In this document: positions 23,801 through 34,719 of the stretch, piece after piece
Numbering within the stretch: the stretch's first letter is position 1
How the letters are laid out: each line of letters opens with the position of its first letter
From: Rattus norvegicus
Taxonomy: Eukaryota > Chordata > Mammalia > Rodentia > Muridae
Direction: 5' to 3'
Length of the DNA stretch: 64,000 nucleotides
Assembly: GCF_036323735.1 (NCBI RefSeq)
Contig: NC_086040.1
Coordinates: forward strand, 5,605,068 to 5,669,067
Notes under the pieces: model-generated
The model's input: the letters and a program-made list of their open reading frames with translations, nothing else
What the model was told of the DNA's origin: nothing
Databases searched by the model: none
Translations under genes and position numbers: made by a program

Positions 23801-24610
23801 GTCACATATGTTTGGGTATGTTGTATCTTCATTTTCATTTAGTTCTAAGACATCTTTAATTTCTTTATTTCTTTCTTTCTTGACCAAGTTGTCATGGAGT
23901 TTCAACACACATATATATGTGGTCTTTCTGCATTATTGTTATTGTTGAAGACCAGTCTTAGTGTGTTGTGATCTGATAGAATGCATGGCATTATTTCTAT
24001 CATCCTGTATCTGTTAAGGCCTGTCAAGTGACAGATTATATGGTCAGTTTTGAAGAAGTTTCCATGAGGTTCTGAGAAGAAGTTATATTTTTTTGTTTTA
24101 GGATGGAATGTTATATAAATATCTGTTAAATCCATTTGGTTCACAACCTCTATTACTTTCTCTACATCTCTGTTCAATTTCTTTTTCCATGATCTCTCCA
24201 GTGATGAGAGTGGGGTGTTGAAATCTCCTACTATTATCATGTCAGGTGCAATGTGTGCTTTGAGCTTCAGTTAGGTTTCTTTTATGAATGTAGGTGTGCA
24301 TGCGTTTGGAGCATAGATACCTATGATTGAGAGTTCAGCTTTGTGGATTCTTCCGTTGATGAATATGAAGTGTCCTCCCTTATCTTTTTTAAAGACTTTT
24401 GGTTGATAGTCAATGTTATTTGATATAAGAATGGCACCTTCAAATTGTTACTTCATGCAATTTGATTGGAAAGTTGTTTTCCAGCCATGTACTCTAAGGT
24501 CCTATCCATCTTTGTCTTTGGGGTATGTTTCCTGCATGAAGTAAAATACTGGATCATCTTTATGTATCCATTCTGTTACTCTGTGTCTTTACATTGGGGA
24601 ATTGAGTCCA
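20870..24610 (-). pseudogene. L1 ORF2 pseudogene (endonuclease and reverse transcriptase)
   Basis: On the minus strand the order is endonuclease, reverse transcriptase and C-terminal Cys-rich part. In the endonuclease, GDFNTPL is present at about 24205-24235, and the frame around 23902-24240 is open for 112 codons with many L1-typical residues. The reverse transcriptase keeps its YADD active-site codons at 22569-22580. The GTRQGCPLSPYLFN motif is in an open frame at 22641-22892. Frame 23177-23719 is open for 180 codons between endonuclease and reverse transcriptase. Stops and frameshifts divide ORF2 into at least five pieces, so no full enzyme (L1 ORF2 is about 1280 residues) can be made. Confidence 0.8.
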
Positions 24611-24639
24611 TAAATGTTGAGAGATATTAAAGAATAATG

Positions 24640-25700
24640 TTTGTCACTTCCTGTAATTTCTGTTGATAGAGATAGAATTATGTTTGTCTTTCGTTTGTTT
24701 TCATTGCAGCGAAATTATATTCTTGCTTTCGGTATGATGTATTATCTAACCTTGTGTTGGAGTTTTCTATATATTATTATTTGTAAGTATTGGTTTGCTG
24801 AAAGATATCGCACAAATTGGTTTTGTCATGGAATATCTTGGTTTCTCCGTTAATTGAAAGTTTTGCTGGATACAATACCCTGGGCTGGCACTTGTATTCT
24901 CTTAGGGTATGTTTCACATCTGTTCAGGATCTTGTGATTTTCAAAGTCTTTGATGAGAAGTCTGGTGTAATTCTTTTAGGTCTGCCTATATATGTCACTT
25001 GACCTTTTTCCCTTACTGTTTTTAATATTCTTTGTTTTGTAAATTTGTTGTTTTAACTATTATGTAATTGGAGGAATATCTGTTCTGGTGCCATAAATTT
25101 GGTGATCCATAGGCTTCTTGTTTGTTTATGGGCATCTCTTTTTTAGGTTAGGGGAGTTTTCTTTTATAATTTAATTGAAGATATTACTGGCCTGTTATGT
25201 TGGGAGAGTCACCTCTTTCTTCTATGCCTATTATCTTTAGGTTTGCTCTTTTCATTGTGTCTTGAATTTCCTCTATGTTTTCTGTCAGGTGCATTTAGTT
25301 TTACATTATGTTCATCAGTTCAATATTTTCTATGGTATCTTCTGCCCCCAAGATTTTCTCTCCTTCTCTTGTATGCTGTTGGTGATGCTTGTTCCTACAT
25401 TTCCTTGTCTCTTCCTTGGGTATTCTCTCTCCAAAGACTTTTATTTATTGTTTCTATTATTGTTTCTATTTCATTATTGTTTCTATTTCTTTTTCAAGTT
25501 GTTCACCTCTTTGACCATGTTTTCCTGTAATACTTTCATGGATTTTTGTGCTTCCTCTCTAAGGGCTTCTACTTGTTTACTTGTGTTTTCATGCACTTTT
25601 CTAAGTAGGTCTTTATGTTTTCTTAATGTTCTTCATCATTATCAATAAATGTTATTTTAAATCTAAATCCTGCTTTTCTGGTGTGTTTAAATATCAAGTA
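24640..25700 (-). pseudogene. L1 ORF1 pseudogene (RNA-binding protein)
   Basis: This is the position and length of rodent L1 ORF1, whose product is an RNA-binding coiled-coil chaperone. The coiled-coil coding part at about 25440-25640 has the expected Glu/Lys-rich content on the minus strand. No long frame remains on that strand, so it is broken. Confidence 0.6.
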
Positions 25701-27332
25701 TTTTCTTTATTGGGATAACTGGGCTCTGTGAATGCCAAGTTGTATTAGTTTCTGTTGCTTAGGTTTCTACACTTGCCTCTAGTCATTGGGTTGTCTCTGG
25801 TGTTTGCTTGTCTTGCTGCTTCTGAGAATGACTTGACCCTGCATTGGCCTCTGTATCAGCACTTTTGTAGAACTGATTTCCTGTTTTCTTTCAGCCTTTC
25901 CTGAGAACAGGTGTTCTGATTTTATGTGTGTAGGCACTCCTGGAGACCGTTTTCCACCTATACGTGCAGTCAGGAATCAAAGAGTCCTGCCCCTGATTGC
26001 AACTCTATGTCCTTGCACTCCATTTGCACAGTTAGCACTGTGAGATTAACTCTTGGGTCTGTAATGTGGGAAGGTGGTTAATCTCCTTTGACTTCTCAGG
26101 AATATTAACACTCCTGAGGTCCAGTTTTCTCCCCTATGGGATTTGGGTTCAGGGAACTGTTTGGCAATTCAGTAAAGTCTTATGAGCAGAACAGAACCGT
26201 GGGTATCGATGGCTGACTGTTCCTATATCCCACTGTGTAAAGGGACTGTTCAATTTCTCCTTGAACCAGGGAAGTGGGCTGAAGTGCGCAGATGTGTCGA
26301 TCTCTCCTGCGGCCTCAGGACTTCTTGTAAATCATTTTTCTGGGACAAATTTAAATATAAATATAACATTCCAGTTCTTGAGTTGATTTTCTGGGAATTT
26401 AACTGGGAGAGGGCAAGCCTCACTCTCTAACTAGAGAGCTACCTATACAAATACAGAAACCACTAATGAAAAGGAAGTTTCTTTAAAAATATTTCAAATT
26501 TAAAACAGTAGTCATTTTCTGTGTTGGCTGACAATCTTACAAATTCAAAAACACCTTGTTATCACCTATTTTTAAAATTAAATGTATTTTATTTCATACA
26601 AGAGTAAGAATAAGTCACTATTATTGAGGTGGTTGCTGTACCATTACAGCTCAATGGTTGTGCTTTTAAGCTTTGTACATTGGAAACATGGTTAAATCAT
26701 CTACACTGTTTTGATTTTTCTCATCTGATTTTTCTCATATTAGATTACCCATTTCAACATTAGCTGCAATAGCTGTAAATTATTGGAATAGTCTCTATCC
26801 CCCTGAAGAGAAAATGATGTACAGGATTACTCAGCTACAGTAATGTATTTGTAGCAGCAGGAAATCTTTCAAATATTTTATATTTGTCCAAGGGAAATCT
26901 GGCTATAAAGACTATGACAAACAAATAAAGCAGCAGCAACAATATTCGTGCATCTTGAGTATCTGCTGATCTTCAATTCACTGAGAGAAGGACAGTATAG
27001 AACATCTCTCTGTCCAAGCTATGGCTATTCTACTGTTGTGCCACTGCTGCTGTTTCCTGTTTGTTATGACAACTCTACAGAACTGAACTACTAGTGTATT
27101 CATGAAATGTTTGCTAATGGAACAAGCTGCCTATTCCAACTTGAGAACTGAAATTCTGCTTTCCAGACAACACAGATGGGAGTTGCTCCAATGAACCTTT
27201 CTAAGCAGGGCCACCACCCCACTCCCCAATCCCCCCCATCCTTTCTTTTACCTCTGGTGCCTGGAGGGCTACAGGGAGGTTAAACCTTTTAAGAGTCATC
27301 AGAAATATTAATATTTGGAAAAAATAAAGTTT

Positions 27333-27558
27333 TTATTTGAAGAGTTATCAGCTGTGGGCTCTCCTTGGGGTGTAATATCACTCAGGAATTTGACATATGC
27401 TGCAACGAAGGACCCTGAGGATGCCAAGTTAACAGCAAAAACACAGGTATTTTCTGGTCCTGCATATATCAGTGTATATAAAGTATTTATCAACAGTGGT
27501 AAGAAGCAGGAGGTTTGGTGTCTGGGAGGAGAGAGAAGGAAGATGGTTACTATGTTTA
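27333..27558 (+). other. 226-base segment present in P1, absent from P2
   Basis: In P2 the flanks TTTTTTATG and AATTCATGGCATC are joined directly near 46440-46453. The segment carries part of an 89-codon frame (27315-27584) that I do not recognise. A deletion in P2 between similar T/A-rich ends is the simpler reading. Confidence 0.55.
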
Positions 27559-28094
27559 GAATTCATGGCATCTCAGCTCCATAAATTCAAAGAGATCTGG
27601 GTCAGAGAGGGAGTGACAGGCACACACCAGAGATTTTGAGCACTATACCAAAAATGGTAAAGTGCTAAAATGTGTGCTGTATATATTTTGATACCAAACC
27701 AAACCAAAGAAAACAAAAAACAAATAAAAACCACGGGTGTGAATAAAGGTCTGCTGGAAGAACTTTGTCTGAGGCTCTCAATATTCAACACAAAATAAAT
27801 AATCTAAAACAAATGCTGACCCACTCATTCATGGAGCTGGCCACCACGTAATATTGCAATAGTATTGTGAAACACATTGAATCACACGGCAAGTGTTCAT
27901 TGCACAATATGTAGAAAATATTTGCATGCTTTTTTTTCCAGTGGGAACCAAGCTCTGTTTACATGTTTTCATGCATTTGTGTGAACATTCATCTTCCTGA
28001 GGTCTCAGCTCACTGACCATTGTTTTCTTCCTGCAAGGACAGCACTTAAAGCAGTGAATCATAGTAAGCTGTTGACCAGTGAATGAAGAAGGAA

Positions 28095-28385
28095 GTGAGG
28101 GACTAAATACCAATCAAGGAGTACACATGGAGGCATCCATGGCTTCAGCCTCATATATAGAAGAGAATGGCATTGTTTGGCAGCAATAGGATGAAAGATC
28201 TTGGTTCTATGAAGTCTGTTTTGCCTAGTGTATGGAATGCCAGAGGGTTGAGGTGTGAGTAGGCAGGCAGGATTGGTAGCAAACTCATAGAAGCACAGGG
28301 AGGTTTGATGGGAGAGAGGGGAACCAGGAAAGGGTATAACATTTGAAATGTAAATACATAAAATATCCAAATGAAAAAGAAGGAA
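28095..28385 (+). mobile_element. L1 3' end, sense, in P1
   Basis: TACACATGGAGGCATCCATGG at 28120 and GGTATAACATTTGAAATGTAA before an A-rich end match the L1 3' terminus. The same fragment stands in P2, so the insertion came before the duplication. Confidence 0.75.
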
Positions 28386-28532
28386 ATGAGTGAGAAAGGT
28401 ACAGGAGGCTAACCTCAAAGAAATGAGAGAGCTTCTAGATGATGGTATAAGTTAAAAGATTCTAGAATCTTTGTTATGTATGAAAGACAAGTGTCAGCAG
28501 ACTATAGCATTTCATGTTCTTAAAGAAAAGTA

Positions 28533-28624
28533 GGGATTGGGGATTTAGCTCAGTGGTAGAGCACTTGCCTAGGAAGCGCAAGGCCCTGGGTTCGGTCCCC
28601 AGCTCTGAAAAAAAAAAGAAAAAA
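28533..28624 (+). mobile_element. ID SINE with perfect 11-base target duplication
   Basis: The 5' part follows the rat ID consensus (tRNA-Ala-derived, TAGCTCAGTGGTAGAGC A box, GGTTCGGTCCC B box), then an A-rich tail. The target-site duplication AAAGAAAAGTA stands at 28522-28532 and 28625-28635. P2 has one copy of that sequence and no ID element. Such Pol III elements spread in rat in recent time. Confidence 0.95.
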
Positions 28625-29007
28625 AAAGAAAAGTAATTGAAATAATACTTCCATTTTCTTATATGAACACACATTGGAAAGAAAAATAGACAGCAGGTTT
28701 TACTGGATTTATTGGTTAAAGAATCATTGGCACATCTTCCAACATAGCTTAGACCACATTAAGAAAGATTTTTATGGGATAAGACAGCAATAAAGAATAT
28801 TGGGTCAGTGTTGGGATACAGGTATCTTCCATGTAGTGTCAGTTACAGAAAAACATCCTTTTAATCTGTGAAAATATAAAATTATGAATTGATTGAATGC
28901 AATCCTAAGAATATAATTCCTTACATGAAGCAGTACTGACTGTGTTTATGACTTTCACACTTAGAATAATATTAGGAGATCAATTCATTTAAAAAATTGT
29001 TAAAAGT

Positions 29008-29075
29008 GCTGTGGTATAGTGGTGGAATACAGCATCTAAAGTCTTGCCGTCTGGGATGGAATCCTGGCTCTCCAT
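29008..29075 (+). mobile_element. MIR SINE fragment in P1
   Basis: GTGGTATAGTGGTGGAATAC, then CTGGGATGGAATCCTGGCTC, follow the tRNA-derived 5' part of the mammalian MIR consensus in order and spacing. It is shared with P2. Confidence 0.6.
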
Positions 29076-30751
29076 AATCTAATCATAAAGCAAATAAGAA
29101 TGTAGAGAGACAAGTGCCTCTGAGAAAACACTCACTGTAAAATATAAATATCCCTTATACATTCAAAAGAATACTGTAAATATTTTAGATTTTCTAAAAG
29201 GACATAAGGATGATCATTTTAGAATGGGTTTATATTGCCACACAATATATTTTATTTAAAATTTAAAGCTCACACGTGTGAAGTTCTGTTTTGTCAGAAC
29301 TGTTTTCCAGCTAGCATCCATGCATCAATCTTCTACTACACTTACCGCATTAATTCTAATTGACTGATTTTAATTGCAAACTTCTAAGTTGCCAAATTCT
29401 TGTCTGCTCTGTGATAGCAACCACCATTTCTGTGCGGGTGTATTTGTCAAACATGTAGAGCCAGAATAAATCTGATGTGTAATGGTGAATGGAATTGCAA
29501 CAATAGCTAAAGTTTACAGGATATATTTTGATATTAAGTACCAGCATAAAGGAAACTCTGTAGTACATATATTTTTGCAAAATTTGATTGAAAATATTTT
29601 GAGATAAAAATGTGAAAGTGTGTTATTTGAGAAAATGGGAATACCCAATTGCTACAGTGCAAGAAAATATAAGATACATATTCTGAATTGTAAGGGAATG
29701 CAAAATCAAAATTAACAAGAGTAATTTGATGGGATGGCTATTGTGTATGTAATATTTCTATGTCACAGATTTTTACTCTTAAATTCGTACTCCTTGGCAC
29801 ATTAAAAAGCAAATTGACCAAACTGCATTTTATTTCTTGTAGGACAGTTAAAAAAGAACCCAAAAGCTATCCTTTTATATTCTTTTAAAACTTATTTTTC
29901 ATTAGATAAATATCTCCTTTAATATGAGTAGAATGACTTTTTTCTAAAGTACTTTTGCTAAATTGAGACATTCAAAAATGAATTTTGCTTTCTTTTTCCA
30001 GAAGCCAATATCAATGTACATGAAGAAAGTCCATCAGTAGTGAGAAGGATAATTGCTGCAGTTCTTCAATAATCATTTCCTTTCGTAAGTGGAATTTTAT
30101 CCAGGTGTTTCAAAATTAATCTAACTATTGTCATTTCCAACAGTAGATGTAGAAGAAACCATGATATAAACAAATGGAATTCACTGCTACAGCAAAATCT
30201 CATTAAAGTAAAACCATATCTGCAAGCTATAGGAACTTTTCCAAGCAATTCCAATTGACATTCTTACTCAAATTTTTTTTTATAATAAATGTAGTAAACA
30301 AAATACTCCCATACAATCAGTAATATCTTTGGAGTTAAGTTCACATTAAATATCAAATATTCAGATATAGAGTCTTATTAATTAATCTATTATTACTTGG
30401 GGAGGAATAAGAGAGAATATGAATTGTGTTGGGTAGCAGGCAGCAATCAGAGGCATCAACTTCTTTGTGGTAATCTAATAGATATGAATTTCATTTCTTA
30501 TATAAATGTCTAAAGAATATTCTTCCCTCATTATATTCCCAGTCTCTTGACTTGTTTCTGGATCACAGATACCATAATGGTTCGATTAAAAAGTGTTCAC
30601 TATGTCATGATAATAAACTTAGTCTTAGAAATTCACTGTTTGTTGCTACCTATGAAGAAGGAAGTTTGAATCAGATCATTCAACTTGACTCCACAGAGAT
30701 GTCATCCTTCTCTAATAGGCATTTGCACATTTTTGTCCATAGTACCATGTC

Positions 30752-30840
30752 TTAGTCAGAGTTTCTCTTGCTGTTGTGAAATACCATGACCAAGAGGGAA
30801 AAAATAAAGTTGGGGAAGAAAGTGTTTATTTTAGCTTACA
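30752..30840 (+). repeat. Rodent interspersed repeat end (URR1/RMER-like)
   Basis: GTCTTAGTCAGAGTTTCTCT, then AAATACCATGACCAAG and GTTGGGGAAGAAAGTGTTTA, form a phrase common in rodent genomes. I am not sure which family it is. It is shared with P2 (49540-49625). Confidence 0.4.
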
Positions 30841-30841
30841 T

Positions 30842-31858
30842 ATTCTTTTTTTAATTTTATTTAATAGAATTTTACAATCCAGATTTCATCCATCTCCCAG
30901 GCCATACTCTGACTGTTCTACATCCCATAACTATTCCTCTCATGCTCAACTGAATGAAGCTATCTTCGAGTACACCCCCATTCTTCTAGACCTCTCCACT
31001 CCCTGGGGACTCAAGTCTCTTGATCTTTAAGTGCATCTTCTCTTGTTGTGTCCAGAACCATCACTCCAGTCTTAGAAGCCTCATGTTAGCTGGTGCATGA
31101 TCGCACATTCATGGCTTAGTGTCTGAATAAAACACTGTGGTCCAGTTTAGTAAACATAATGGTCCTCCTACAGGATTACTCCCCTCAGCTTCCTCCAGCT
31201 TTTCCCTAGTTCGACCACAGAGCTTAGCAGCTTCTGTTCATGGGCTGGGTGTAATTGTCTGCATCTGACTCTTTAAGCTGCTTATTAGGTATTTCAGAAG
31301 GCAGTCATGTCAAGTCCATTTTGTGAACATGACAAAGCATGAGTAATAGTGTCAGGCATTGGGGGCCTCTACTTAATCTGGTTCCCAGATATGACAGGTC
31401 AGTGGAATTCCTTTTACTCAGGCTCTTCTCTGATTTTGTCCCTGAAGTTCTTTCAGAGAGGAACAAATATGGGTCAGAATTTTGATATGTGGATGGAAAC
31501 CTTATCCCTCACGTATTGCTCTCTCTTCCTCATGGAGGTAGTCTCTACAAGTTCCCTCTAACCACTCCTGGGCATTTCACTGAGTCCTGATAGTCTCTTA
31601 CCTCTCAGGTCTCTGTAATATTCTGGAGCCACCCCCCACCTCCAACTTTTAGTTCCTGAGGTTGTCTGCTTCCATTCATTATGCTGGCACTCAGGTTTTC
31701 AGTCCTACTCCCCACCAATACTTGACCATGTTCCCCTCTTTCCTTTACTGTCTCCTTACTCACCCAGGTCCCTCACTCTACCCTCCTGTGGTTCATTTCT
31801 TTTCACTCTCAAGTGGGATTGAGATTATTCACTTTGGCTGTTCAGCTTGTTAAACTTT
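30842..31858 (-). mobile_element. Lx-type L1 3' UTR, antisense, after P1
   Basis: GACCTCTCCACTCCCTGGGG, CATCTGACTCTTTAAGCTGC and TCAGGCATTGGGGGCCTCTA are antisense Lx 3' UTR phrases. The P2 copy is 49625-50660. Confidence 0.75.
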
Positions 31859-32394
31859 TATTTTCCCTTTTATAAAAATTGGATATTTTTGTTTAAATTA
31901 AATCATTATTCACTATCCCAGTTTTCCAGTCATAAGACACCTATCCCTTCTCCCAACAGTTCTTCTATAAAGGTGCTCCCGCTCATCAACCACTCCCTTT
32001 CCCAGCACCCCCTGACATCCCCCTACACTGGTGGTTCCAGCTTTGTTAGGCCTAAGAGCTTCTCCTCCCATTGATGTCCAACAAGTCTATTTTCTGCTAC
32101 ATATGCAGTTGGAGCCATAGTTCTGTCCATGTTTAATCTTTGAATATTGGTTTAGTACCAGAAAGCTATGGGTCATTGGCATTGTTGTTCTTATGGGATT
32201 GAAAGTCCATTCAGTCCTGGTAATCCTTTCTCCAAATTTACTAACAAGAGTTTCGTTTGCATTCCACTGGGTTGCCAATAACCTTCACTTCTATAATTGG
32301 CATGCTCTCCCTGGGTCTCTCAGGAAAGATCTATATCAGTTTCCTGGCAGCATGCACTTCTTAGCGTCATCAATCTTATGTAGTTTTGTGGAAG
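31859..32394 (-). mobile_element. L1 3' end, antisense, before U copy C
   Basis: Same L1 stretch as at 6961-7507 and 34153-34712, ending at ATCTTATGTAGTTTTGTGG. A tetranucleotide repeat follows. Confidence 0.8.
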
Positions 32395-32397
32395 ATG

Positions 32398-32442
<45 letters not shown>

Positions 32443-32454
32443 CATATATATATA
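32395..32454. repeat. (ATCT)n with (TA)n end
   Basis: About 11 ATCT units, then a short TA run, at the junction between L1 and U copy C. Confidence 0.9.
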
Positions 32455-32970
32455 GTGGCTCCTACAGCTATGTGATTAGGTGGAAATTTAGGATGGATTC
32501 TGTGCAACTAGGTCAAAATGTAAAATCACCAAAGGCCAGTGCCAATCATACTCCCTCCTGTTATGAACCTATTGAAGTTGAGGTTTCTCTGTACATCAAG
32601 CCATTCCTCTTCCTACCCATCCTCCTGAATCTTGTGTTTGGCCTAAAGAAATAATCATTGTAAAATTACAAAACCCTTAAGTCTGACCCTGGGAACACAG
32701 GAAGTTATATATTATAGAACAGATATCTAATGGGAATAGAGATCTGCATTCTATAGTCCATGATGTTCTTTGCTTTACTGATGTCTCATAATTTTGGGAT
32801 AAAATAAGGAGTTGGGTGTTTATGATTTGAATTAGGTACTCAATATTTACAATGTTATATGCACTCTATAGCTGGGCATGCTTTGTTGCTAATTAATTGC
32901 AAAAATTGAATTGCAAAACAGAATTTTTGAGTACACGTTCAGGAATATATATAGTATATATAATATATAT

Positions 32971-33023
<53 letters not shown>

Positions 33024-34152
33024 CTATAAAGGAAAGTACAATACAAAATTGAAATACAATGTTCAATCAATTAAAGGTCTGTAGGGAAAATACTGGCCTT
33101 TGGTAAACAGAGAAAACCTAGGAAATTGAAGTATATGATACAGGAATGGATCTGGGAGTAGAATTATTATCTAGAATAAACTCCTGGGAATAGAATTATT
33201 ATCCAGAGTAAACTCCTCCACCCATGTTCCTAGATCTTTTCTAACCATGACAAGTGCCTGACCAACTAACTATTCAGAGCATGAAACCACTAATGAAGGA
33301 AAATGAAGTCTCTAGCTTCAGAGAGATGGAGTAAAAAAGGTTTCCCCTGTGTCACAGGAGACATACCTGGAAAAGGCACTCTCAAAACTGGTCAATGTAA
33401 GGAAAGCTGTTCAGCATGTAGGCCATGACAGTTCTCAGTGACATCATCATTTCGCCCTCCCTGAAAAATCTCTTGTAACCTGGAGATCCCTATCTTCTTC
33501 TTTGATGCCACAAGTGTTGTCGTGACAACAACTGCCTCTCAGATATTCCTTCACTACCTCTAGGGTTTACTAATTGTCCTCTAGTTCAGAGTAAACATCA
33601 AATTGGGAAGAAGAACAAAGAAGATGAAAAGATAAGATTTGGGGAGAACGAGGAAGCTGACCTTTTTTCTTGGTATTAGAAAAAGGAAGAAAAACGTGTC
33701 CCTTAGGACAGCTCAGTGAGTAATTGGTAGGGATTTAGTAAGATTGCTAAAGTGATAGCCTTTTTCTGAGCTTCCGACCTATGGGAATTAGGAGCTGTGA
33801 GCCTCTTAGAAGCATCTGAACTGCCCTGTTCTTATGGTTCCTGGAAATCAGAGACTTTATATCTTTCATTTCTTTATTCCAAAAGCCAAGTGTTGGGAAG
33901 GGCAGAGTTGTTTTTCTGAGAGCTCATGGCATTTACTCTTTTTGACAAGAAGAAAAAGCTCCTAAGGAGAAAGGGAGAGACAGGTATTGTGTCCCTAGCT
34001 CAGAGTAATCTCCTCCATGTTTTAGATATCTATAGTATAGTCAAGAAAGCAGCAGTGCTAATAGTTCAGACTTATCATCTCAGTCTTTCCCCTAATATTT
34101 CCACTGACCACCACTTTACTTTTCTGAATCATTAGGTATGATTAGCTGTCAG
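32455..34152 (+). repeat. Repeat U, copy C
   Basis: It starts GTGGCTCCTACAGCTATG and ends before a T-rich L1 3' end. The TATA-like box has become GGTATTAGAAAAAGG (about 33681). A (TA)n expansion at 32947-33017 replaces a short AATATTTATAAAG in the other copies. Confidence 0.7.
32947..33017. repeat. (TA)n expansion inside U copy C
   Basis: About 70 bases of mostly TA stand where copies A and B have a single ATATAAAG-like stretch. Confidence 0.85.
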
Positions 34153-34712
34153 TTTTCTCTTCTTTTATTTTTTTCATTTTTTATGTATTAGCAACTTTTA
34201 TTGCTTTTGTTAACTTGATGTTTCTATATTTACATTTAATGTTATTTCGTTGCCCATTTTCCTGCCCATAAGATTCCTACCCGTATTCTTCCCCTGCTTC
34301 TATAACTCCCCTGAATGTGACTTCATATTCCCTTGAACTGGGAGACAAACCTAGTTAGGACCAATAGCTTCTGCTTACATTCGTGATGGACAATGTCATC
34401 CTCTGCCACATGCAGTTTGAGCCACAACTCTATCCGTGATCCTTCATTGAATATTGGTCTAGTAACAGAAAGCTCTGGTTCATTGACACTGTTGTTCTTA
34501 TGGGATTGAAAGCTCCTTCAGCTCTCATAATCCTTTCTCAAAATCTGCCAACATGAGGTCTGTGTCAGTTCACTGGTTGGCCACTAGCATTCACTTCTGT
34601 AGTTGACATGATCTACCTGTGTCTCTCAAGAAATATCTATATCCAGTAGCTGGGAGAATGCACTTTTTAGCTACATCTATTTTATCTAGTTTTGGTGGCT
34701 GATGTATATATA
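34153..34712 (-). mobile_element. L1 3' end, antisense, between U copies C and D
   Basis: Same L1 stretch as 6961-7507. It ends at TTTTATCTAGTTTTGGTGGC and continues a few bases (GATGTATATATACATA) before D starts. Confidence 0.8.
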
Positions 34713-34719
34713 CATACTA

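Larger units (their letters stand above)
20155..26430 (-). mobile_element. Near full-length L1, antisense
   Basis: About 6.3 kb in antisense: 3' UTR (20155-20870), ORF2 (about 20870-24610), ORF1 (about 24640-25700) and a 5' UTR (25700-26430) with GGTCCAGTTTTC and AAAGAGTCCTGCCCCTGA-like parts. The length is that of a complete rodent L1. Stops and indels are spread through both ORFs, so it cannot move by itself. Confidence 0.8.
26575..30845 (+). repeat. Repeat P, copy P1
   Basis: It aligns with 45655-49625. The shared start is TATTTTATTTCATACAAGAG (26588 and 45670), and the match runs on with small indels. P contains non-L1 DNA with an old MIR SINE, so it is ancestral DNA and not a transposon. 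P1 has two segments that P2 lacks: 27333-27558 and the ID element at 28533. The right end runs into Lx L1. Confidence 0.85.

Noticed and set aside
21863..25648. Hydrophobic + strand frames inside the antisense L1
   Set aside because: Shadows of the A-rich L1 ORF strand; T-rich complements always give Phe/Leu/Ser frames that look like membrane proteins.
28541..28605. tRNA-like sequences in the ID elements (also 36889, 43950)
   Set aside because: They have tRNA-Ala-like A and B boxes, but they are ID SINEs with tails and target duplications, not tRNA genes.
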